Origin: an uncultured Steroidobacter sp.
GTDB lineage: Bacteria; Pseudomonadota; Gammaproteobacteria; Steroidobacterales; Steroidobacteraceae
Length of the DNA stretch: 7,950 nucleotides
Assembly: GCA_946478975.1 (NCBI GenBank)
Contig: CAMLEO010000309.1
Span: forward strand, 1-7,950
Reading direction: 5' to 3'
Shown here: positions 1 to 6,500 of the stretch, in pieces
How positions within the stretch are numbered: position 1 is the stretch's first letter
Layout: the number at the start of each line of letters is the position of its first letter
Translations under genes and position numbers: made by a program
The notes under the pieces: model-generated
Databases searched by the model: none
Seen by the model: only the letters and a program-made list of their open reading frames with translations
Told to the model about the DNA's origin: nothing

Positions 1-32
1 CCTCTTGGTTGGGTACTGAACCCTTCGCTTCG

Positions 33-3000
33 TTAGAAGCCGACGCTGATCTGTCCGTAGATGCGTCGTCCGATCACGTCATAAGTCGACGGGTCGGTGC
101 CGGACTGCACGTTCGGCGCGTACTGCGGCGGCTGCTTGTCAGCGACGTTGTTGACACCGACGCGGAACGTGGACTTCTCCATGAACTTCCAGCTCGCGCC
201 CAAGTCGATGTACGTGATCGACGGCACGCCGCTGAAGCGCTCACCGGGGAACTGCACGGCCGCGCGATTATCCATCTCGCCGATCCAACGCAGGCGGGCG
301 GTGAAACCGAACGGGCCGATGTTATACGAGCCCGACAGGTTTGCACGCTGTTCCGGGAAGCTCGTTCCCAGACCCGCGCCGAAGTACGAGACGGTGCCGG
401 CATAATCGATCTCCGGCAGGCCCACACGATCCGACTGCTTGAACGACAGCAGGTAGTTGTACAGCAGGTTGAAGTTCAGCTCGCCGACCGGCAGGCCGGT
501 GCTGTAGTTCAACTGCAGGTCGATGCCGTCGGTCTTGATCGAACCGCCGTTCACGCCCGGATACAAACCGTTCACCGGATCGTCGGGTGAGAACACGCCC
601 TGGATGTCGCCGCCGCCACGCGCCACGCCCTGACAGAACTGATTGTTCGCGCTGTAGGTCGGGTTGGTGCCGAAGTAGTTGTAGCAGGCTGCGACGAACA
701 GGTTCGCCGACGGGCTGATGATGGGATCGGAGATATCGATCGTGTAGTAGTCCAGCGAGCCTTGGAATCCGGCCAGCCAACCTTCCCACGGCGAGGTGAA
801 CACCATGCCCAAGGTGATGGTGTCCGCCTTCTCCGGCTTCAGGTTCGGATTACCGGTGGTGGTGATCGAAATCTGGTTGCCCGGCGTCTGCACGTAAGTG
901 TTGGCCGCGCCGGCGTTCAGGCCGGTGGCGATACACAACGCACGCATGGCAGCCGCATCCGGACCGGTGCGCTTCGCAGTGTTGAACGAGCAAGGATCGA
1001 AATACTGCGGAGCCGAGCCGCCGCCATCGAACAATTCGGTGAAGTTCGGAGCACGAACCGCGCGCTGATACGACGTGCGCATGCGCAGGCTGTCGATCGG
1101 CACCCAGCTCAGCTCGGCCTTGTACGAGTTGGAGTTCTGGCTGTCGCTCTTGACGTTGGCGATCTCGTCCTCGAACTTGCTCTGCGAGAAGCGATAGCCG
1201 AGGCTCAACTCGAGCGTCTTGGCCGCCGGCGCACCGCTCAACAACGGAATCAGGGCTTCCGTGAACAGGTCCTTGAAGTTGTTGTTGCCCTTGGCCGGGT
1301 TCTGCGCATTCAAGCCGGACACCGGACCGCTGCTGTTGCCCGGATCGAGCTCGTAGTCGAACCAGCGGCCTTCGGCGCCGACCACCAGCGAGACCGGACC
1401 GGCCGGCACGTTGCCGACTTCACCGGTCGCGAAGCCCTGCACGATGCGCTGCTCGAATTCCGTCTTGACGTCCGTCGGCGCGACAGTGATGTAAGCCGCG
1501 CACTCGGGCGAGAGCGGGTTGCGACCGAAGAAATTCAGGCCGCCAGCGCACAAGCTCGCGCCGCCATCGGCCGCCGCGACCGCATCGACCACGCGCTGCG
1601 TGTCGATGTTGCCGGTCTGCGTCTGGGTGATCTCGGTCTTACCCTGCGACACATACGCTTCCCACTTCCAGGTGTCGCCGAACAGCGGGCCGCGCGCGCC
1701 CAACGTGTATTGCTGAACCTGGTTGTTGAAGTCCGACTGACGCAGGCCCGTGGTCAGCGTGCGCGTACGGATCATGAACGGCTGGGTCGCCGGGTTGGCC
1801 GCGCCGACCAGGTTTGTATCGCCCAAACCGGTGGTCGCGTTGCCGGTACGCTGCGCCAGCAGTGCGCGCAGGTCCGCCGGGATGAACGGATTGGTCAGCG
1901 GGATGACCAGGTTGTTCGTGACCGTCTTGCCGGGCGCCACCAGCGACGAGGTCGCCTGGATCGCCGAGGCCTGGCCCGGTGCGCGCGTGCCCACGGTCGG
2001 GAATGGCGTCGGCGCCAGTGCCGTGGCCGAGTCATATTCCGTGTAACCGGCAGTGGCGAACAGTTCCACGCCGCCGTCGAACTCGTACTTGCCCTTGGCC
2101 ATCACCGACTTGCGCTCGAGCGGCAGCGTCAGGATGTTGACCGCGTCGAAGTTGTACGAATACAAGTCCGGGTACAGGTTGCTGTTGACCGCGTTGTCGA
2201 TCGGATACTTGAAGTTCACGACGTCCAGCGGGCTGTTGAACACGCCGCGCGAGAACAGCGTGCCGTCGGTGTTGAAGCCGAGCAGCGTCGGGTTGGTCAC
2301 GCCGTTGGCGAAGCCATACGAACGGAACAACGCATCGACCGCGGCCTGCGACGGCGCGTTGCCGCCGGCGATGTAGAAGCCTTCCGGCAGGTACGAAGTC
2401 GTCGAGGTCGCGACCTTGGCGAAGTCGCGCTGGCTCTTGATCATGCCTTCGCGCTTCGAGTAATCGGCGCCGATCACGAAGTTGCCGTGATCGCCGGCGA
2501 AGTTCATGCCGCCGACGCCGGAGACCTGGTACTCCTCGGCATCCCAGTATTCGGTGCTGTTGGAGAAGTTGTAACGCAGGTCGATGCCTTCGTAGTTCTC
2601 TTTCAGCTTGATGTTCACCGCGCCCGCGACCGCGTCCGCGCCGTACACCGCGCCGGCACCGCCGGTCACGATTTCGATGCTGTCGATCATCGCCTGCGGA
2701 ATGGTGTTCAGGTCGACCGTCATGTCGCTGGCCGAGGGCATGGCGCGACGACCGTCGAACAGCACGAGGTTGCGGTTGGCACCCAGCCCGCGCAGGTTGA
2801 TGTTCGACTGACCGCCGTTGCCCGGGTTGTTGGAGGTCGTGCCGCCCGCAGGATTCACCTGCGGCAGGGTGTTGAGGTAGGTGTCGAGAGTGACATCAGC
2901 GTTTTCGACGATCTGCTCGGCGGTGCTGGTGACCACCGGGCTGTTGGCGACATAGTCCTGACGCTGAATGCGCGAGCCGGTGACCACGACCTCGGTAACA

Positions 3001-3110
3001 ACTTCGTTACCTTCAGCCGCTGCTGCTGTATACGAGTACGCGGCCGAAGCCGCGAGACTCGTCAGCAGCGCGTACTTCACCGCGCGCCGAATCGAAATAT
3101 TCGTCGACAT
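33..3110 (-). CDS. TonB-dependent outer-membrane receptor, substrate unknown
   Basis: This is a complete receptor of 1,025 residues that should import a scarce ligand across the outer membrane using TonB-ExbB-ExbD energy. Residues 1-32 form a Sec signal peptide (IRR at 7-9, a hydrophobic stretch 12-27, probable cleavage after the AAAA at 29-32). The TonB-box region is EVVVTGSRI at 40-48. The plug covers about 57-170, with LRGLGANRNLVLFDGRR at 106-122 and IEIVTGGAGAVYGADAVAGAVNI at about 145-167. The barrel includes the family motifs YQRAVRAPNFTELF (681-694) and NPNLKPEKADTITLG (754-768), and the chain ends in Phe1025, as outer-membrane barrels do. The ATG at 3110 is chosen because AGGAGGAG lies just upstream and the signal peptide starts there; an in-frame GTG at 3161 would add 17 polar residues and has no properly spaced ribosome site. 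Cysteines occur in three pairs (521/537, 707/726, 809/826). The length of about 1,000 residues and the plug style fit the large receptors of Xanthomonadales, Caulobacter and sphingomonads. No Fur box or catabolic neighbour is present, so iron, sugar, peptide or another ligand cannot be chosen. Confidence 0.96.
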   Translation of the reverse strand: MSTNISIRRAVKYALLTSLAASAAYSYTAAAAEGNEVVTEVVVTGSRIQRQDYVANSPVVTSTAEQIVENADVTLDTYLNTLPQVNPAGGTTSNNPGNGGQSNINLRGLGANRNLVLFDGRRAMPSASDMTVDLNTIPQAMIDSIEIVTGGAGAVYGADAVAGAVNIKLKENYEGIDLRYNFSNSTEYWDAEEYQVSGVGGMNFAGDHGNFVIGADYSKREGMIKSQRDFAKVATSTTSYLPEGFYIAGGNAPSQAAVDALFRSYGFANGVTNPTLLGFNTDGTLFSRGVFNSPLDVVNFKYPIDNAVNSNLYPDLYSYNFDAVNILTLPLERKSVMAKGKYEFDGGVELFATAGYTEYDSATALAPTPFPTVGTRAPGQASAIQATSSLVAPGKTVTNNLVIPLTNPFIPADLRALLAQRTGNATTGLGDTNLVGAANPATQPFMIRTRTLTTGLRQSDFNNQVQQYTLGARGPLFGDTWKWEAYVSQGKTEITQTQTGNIDTQRVVDAVAAADGGASLCAGGLNFFGRNPLSPECAAYITVAPTDVKTEFEQRIVQGFATGEVGNVPAGPVSLVVGAEGRWFDYELDPGNSSGPVSGLNAQNPAKGNNNFKDLFTEALIPLLSGAPAAKTLELSLGYRFSQSKFEDEIANVKSDSQNSNSYKAELSWVPIDSLRMRTSYQRAVRAPNFTELFDGGGSAPQYFDPCSFNTAKRTGPDAAAMRALCIATGLNAGAANTYVQTPGNQISITTTGNPNLKPEKADTITLGMVFTSPWEGWLAGFQGSLDYYTIDISDPIISPSANLFVAACYNYFGTNPTYSANNQFCQGVARGGGDIQGVFSPDDPVNGLYPGVNGGSIKTDGIDLQLNYSTGLPVGELNFNLLYNYLLSFKQSDRVGLPEIDYAGTVSYFGAGLGTSFPEQRANLSGSYNIGPFGFTARLRWIGEMDNRAAVQFPGERFSGVPSITYIDLGASWKFMEKSTFRVGVNNVADKQPPQYAPNVQSGTDPSTYDVIGRRIYGQISVGF

Positions 3111-3117
3111 TAGAATG

Positions 3118-3125
3118 CTCCTCCT
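3118..3125 (-). promoter_or_regulatory. Strong Shine-Dalgarno sequence of the receptor gene
   Basis: Read on the minus strand, AGGAGGAG ends seven bases before the ATG at 3110. It is close to a perfect complement of the 16S rRNA 3' end and decides the start codon against the in-frame GTG at 3161. Ten bases further upstream lies an A-rich stretch made of two TCAAAA copies (3135-3146), which would keep this part of the leader unstructured. This suggests efficient translation, as expected for an abundant outer-membrane protein (inference). Confidence 0.9.
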
Positions 3126-3289
3126 GCGAGAGGGTTTTGATTTTGAATCCACAGCCAACACCCTTCAGTTGCAGTTTCCGGGGCTGGCTTCGCTCCCTTC
3201 CTGGGTCTCAGATGGGAATTTCACACAACTATCAACCCAAGCGTGGCTCCGAGCATACAGCCGTAAAAACTGCAAAGGAAGTGCGATCG

Positions 3290-3301
3290 TGCAGCGCTGC
3301 A
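3290..3301. repeat. 12-base perfect palindrome, possible operator
   Basis: TGCAGCGCTGCA reads the same on both strands; the shorter palindrome CGATCG lies directly next to it (3284-3289). The site is about 180 bases upstream of the receptor start, inside the spacer where its promoter must be, so a dimeric regulator could bind here. A 12-base palindrome can also arise by chance in GC-rich DNA, and no regulator family is identified. Confidence 0.25.
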
Positions 3302-3430
3302 TACCGAGGATGCCCTTAGAAAACCATTGGAAATCCACGAGATTTGTGAACTCAGCCATATCCGGGCACGGCGTCGGCAACTGTATACAAGTGGATCGCG
3401 CGCAACAGCAGATTAAGACAGGCATCGATA

Positions 3431-3455
3431 GTGGCGTGCGAGAAACGCACGCCAC
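3431..3455. repeat. Perfect inverted repeat, 10-bp stem and 5-base loop
   Basis: GTGGCGTGCG (3431-3440), loop AGAAA, then CGCACGCCAC (3446-3455): every one of the ten pairs matches and eight of them are G-C, so the hairpin is very stable in RNA. It lies 64 bases after the uvrA stop. There is no run of T after it on the minus strand (it continues TATCGATGCC) nor on the plus strand, so it is not a standard intrinsic terminator. It may protect the 3' end of the uvrA mRNA, assist Rho-dependent termination, or be a REP-type palindrome, since it begins with GTGG. Confidence 0.7.
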
Positions 3456-3493
3456 GGGCCTGGGAGCCGGAGCCGATTTTGTTCAATAGGTAT

Positions 3494-3530
3494 GCAGTGG
3501 GGAGCGAGTTGTGCTCGCCTATCCCACTGC
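3494..3530. repeat. Imperfect hairpin overlapping the uvrA stop codon
   Basis: Outer arms GCAGTGGG (3494-3501) and CCCACTGC (3523-3530) match over eight bases. Inner arms GCGAG (3504-3508) and CTCGC (3514-3518) match over five, with a five-base loop TTGTG and a small asymmetric internal bulge. The uvrA stop (3519-3521) lies inside the right arm, so the last sense codons of uvrA belong to the structure. No T-run follows on the minus strand. The form GTGG-GAGCGAG-loop-CTCGC resembles REP elements of gammaproteobacteria, as I remember them. It may be a REP copy or an mRNA 3'-end stabiliser. Confidence 0.55.
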
Positions 3531-6500
3531 GCTACGGCCCGCGGTCGCGGTGACTCTGGCGGCGGCTCGCGACCGCTCTTTTAGAAATTCGCGCAAAATT
3601 CGCGCAGTGTGCGACTCGCGTGCGCTCTTGAGCAGTTCCTCGGGCGGTCCCTGAGCGACCAGGCGACCGCCGTCGGCACCGCCTTCCGGACCGAGATCGA
3701 TGATCCAGTCCGCTTCAGCGATCACATCCAAGTCGTGCTCGATGACCACGACCGTATTGCCGGCGTCGACCAGTCGATGCAACACGCGAATGAGCTTCTC
3801 CACGTCGGCCATGTGCAGGCCGACCGTCGGCTCGTCGAGCACATACAACGTGCCCGGCATGCGTTCGACTTCTTCGCCCGGCTCCGGGGTGCGCAACATT
3901 CTCGACTCGCGCACCTTGGACAGCTCCGTGACCAGCTTGATGCGCTGAGCTTCGCCGCCCGACAACGTCGGGCTCTGCTGGCCGAGCGTGAGGTAACCCA
4001 AGCCGACATCCTGCAGCAGGCGCAAACAATGATGAATGCGCGGGTGAGCGCTGAAGAAATCAACGGCGTCATCGACGCTCATCATCAACACGTCGCCGAT
4101 GCTGCGGCCTTTGTATTGAATCGTGAGCGTGTCCTGGTTGAAGCGCCTTCCCTTGCAGCTGTCGCAGCTCACGCGCACGTCGGGCAGAAAGCTCATCTCG
4201 ATCTTGCGCATGCCCTGGCCTTCGCAGGCTTCGCAGCGGCCGCCCGCGGTGTTGAACGAGAATCGCGACGGCGTATAGCCACGCATGCGCGCCTCGGTTG
4301 TCTCGGCAAACACTTTGCGAATCGCGTCCCAGAAGCCGATGTATGTAGCCGGGCAGGAACGCGGCGTCTTGCCGATCGGTGTTTGATCCACTTCCAGGAT
4401 GCGGTCGATCTGCTCCCAGCCACCGATTTCCTTGCAGCCACGCCATTCCAGCTTGGCGCCTTTGCGGCGATTGATCGCCGCACGCAAGTTATCGTGCAAA
4501 ACGTCTCGCGAGATGGTCGATTTGCCGGAGCCGGACACGCCGGTGATCACGACCAGCCGATCGAGCGGCACCCGGCATGTCTGCTTGCGCAGGTTGTGCA
4601 GCGATGCTTCTTTGATGACGAGCGCCGGCCCGCGCGTTGAAACAGCGCGCCGCTCGCCGATCGGATGTTGCAACGGATGCGCGAGCAGCCGGCCGGTCAC
4701 CGACTCCGGTGAACGTTCGAGCTCTTTGGCTGTGCCGGCCGCAACGACCCGACCGCCGCGCGTACCCGCACCGGGACCGAGATCGAGCACGTAGTCGGCG
4801 CGACGAATCGTTTCTTCGTCGTGTTCGACCACCAGCAACGAATTGCCCTTCGCCGCCAGCCGATCCAGCGTGTCGAGCAGGATGCGATTGTCACGCGGAT
4901 GCAAACCGATCGTGGGCTCATCGAGAATGTAACAAACGCCTTGCAGGTTCGAGCCGAGCTGAGCCGCGAGGCGAATGCGCTGTGCTTCGCCGCCAGACAG
5001 CGTCGGCGCAGAACGATCGAGCGCGAGATAACCCAGGCCCACGTCTTCGAGGAACGTCAGGCGCGAGTTGATTTCCGTCAGCACGTCGCGCGCGATCTCA
5101 CTTTCCCGGCCTTTCAACTTCAGGCCGGCGAATTGCTTGCGCATGATCGACACCGACTGCGCAGTGAGCGCAGCGATCGACTCGCCACGAAAGCGAACAT
5201 TGCGCGCAATGGGGTTCAGCCGCTGACCTTCGCAGTCCTCGCACGGCTCCGCCTCATCTTCGAACCATTCATTCCACCAGATCTCCTCGCCGCTTTGCTC
5301 CTCGTCGAAGCCGCGCATCGTCAGGCCCGTGCCGTAACAGCTCTCGCACCAGCCATGCTTGGAGTTGAACGAGAACAAGCGCGGATCGAGCTCAGCAAAG
5401 CTCTTGGCGCACGACGGACAGGCGCGACGGGTCGAGAAGATGGAAACATTCGACGCCGCGGAAGGTTTCTTGGCCTTCTTCGCTGGCGCAGCCTTGGCAG
5501 CCAGCGGCTCGTCGAGCAGATGCACGACGCCTTTGCCGAAATCAAGCGCAGTCGTCAGAGCCTCACGCAGCTCACGTTCGTTACGAGCGGAGACCTGCAC
5601 TGTCGCCACCGGCAGCTCGATCGTATGCTCCTGGAAACGAGACAGACGCGGCCAGGCATTCGTCGGCAGCAAGTCGCCGTCGACGCGCAGGTGCTCGTAA
5701 CCTTTCTTCGCCGCCCACGCCGCAAGATCGGTATAGAAACCTTTGCGAGCCACGACCAGCGGCGCCAGCAAGCTCACGCTCTTGCCGCGGTAATCGCGGT
5801 TGATGCGCGCAAAAATAGATTCGAAACTCTGCGGCTCGATCGGAACATCGCAGTCCGGGCAGTACTGCGTACCCAGCTTCACGTACAGCAAACGCAGGAA
5901 GTGATAGATCTCGGTGAGCGTCGCGACCGTGCTCTTGCGACCGCCGCGGCTGGTCCGCTGCTCGATCGCCACCGTTGGCGGAATGCCGAAGATCGCGTCC
6001 ACGTCCGGGCGCGATGCGGGCTGCACGAACTGGCGCGCATACGCATTCAACGATTCCAGATAACGGCGCTGACCCTCGCCAAACACGATGTCGAATGCCA
6101 GCGTCGACTTGCCCGAACCCGACACACCCGTGACGACAGTAAACTTGTCACGCGGCAATTCAACATCGACGTTCTTGAGATTGTGCTCACGCGCACCGTG
6201 AATGCTGATCGCATTGGCACGCGGCCGATGGGCGGCGACGGCGGGCAACGAAACGACAGTTTTATCGTCCGAAATCTTCCAACCGCCGTCGATCTCGCGC
6301 AGCGCCTTGCCCGTATGCGAGCCCGGCACCTTCATCACTTCAGCCGGGGTACCGACTGCGACGATCTCGCCGCCGGCATCGCCGCCTTCGGGCCCGAGAT
6401 CGATCAGCCAATCCGACGCTGCGATGACATCGAGATTGTGCTCGATCACCAGCAACGAATGTCCCGCCGCGATCAAACGCCGGAACGCACGCAGCAGCTT

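Larger units (their letters stand above)
3111..3518. other. Intergenic spacer between uvrA and the receptor gene
   Basis: About 408 bases without a credible gene. From the uvrA side it holds a hairpin over the uvrA stop (3494-3530), a tandem pair of GGAGCC (3463-3474), a perfect 10-bp-stem hairpin (3431-3455), an 8-base palindrome TGTATACA (3382-3389), a 12-base palindrome (3290-3301) and the receptor ribosome site. The receptor promoter should lie here. The best sigma-70-like match I could find on the minus strand is TTGATA at 3230-3235 with a 17-base gap to TCTGAG at 3207-3212, which has a good -35 and a poor -10, so I do not call it as a feature. I saw no CTGT-N8-ACAG LexA box, no Fur-like repeat and no B12-box GCCACTG. 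A 96-codon open frame at 3165-3455 (minus) has no ribosome site and no protein-like composition. Confidence 0.75.

Noticed and set aside
11..40. Small inverted repeats around and after the receptor stop (GCTTC/GAAGC and GGGT/ACCC)
   Set aside because: The stems have only four to five pairs and no T-run follows within the window. The true terminator, if any, lies beyond the left edge.
762..3113. 783-codon open frame on the plus strand opposite the receptor gene
   Set aside because: Its product is a low-information run rich in Arg, Val, Gln, Asp and His without any known motif, produced by the GC-rich codon use of the receptor on the other strand. The receptor has a signal peptide, plug and barrel motifs, so it is the real gene.
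3111..3161. In-frame GTG at 3161 as the receptor start, adding 17 residues
   Set aside because: The AAGG nearest to it directly abuts the GTG, too close to act, and the added residues are polar and would displace the signal peptide. The ATG at 3110 has an ideal ribosome site.
3165..3455. 96-codon minus-strand open frame in the spacer
   Set aside because: It has no Shine-Dalgarno sequence, irregular composition with many Cys and Ser, starts inside the perfect hairpin region and ends before the receptor leader. It looks like chance.
3431..3455. Standard Rho-independent terminator for uvrA
   Set aside because: The stem is strong, but no T-run follows on either strand, so I call it an inverted repeat rather than a terminator.
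3111..3518. Cobalamin riboswitch or Fur box upstream of the receptor
   Set aside because: A GCCACT and a GCAACTG-like string occur, but not the ordered conserved boxes of the riboswitch, and no GATAAT-type Fur repeats are present.
3609..4640. 343-codon open frame on the plus strand opposite uvrA
   Set aside because: It mirrors the zinc-finger and ATPase codons of uvrA, shows no domain of its own and lacks a credible ribosome site.
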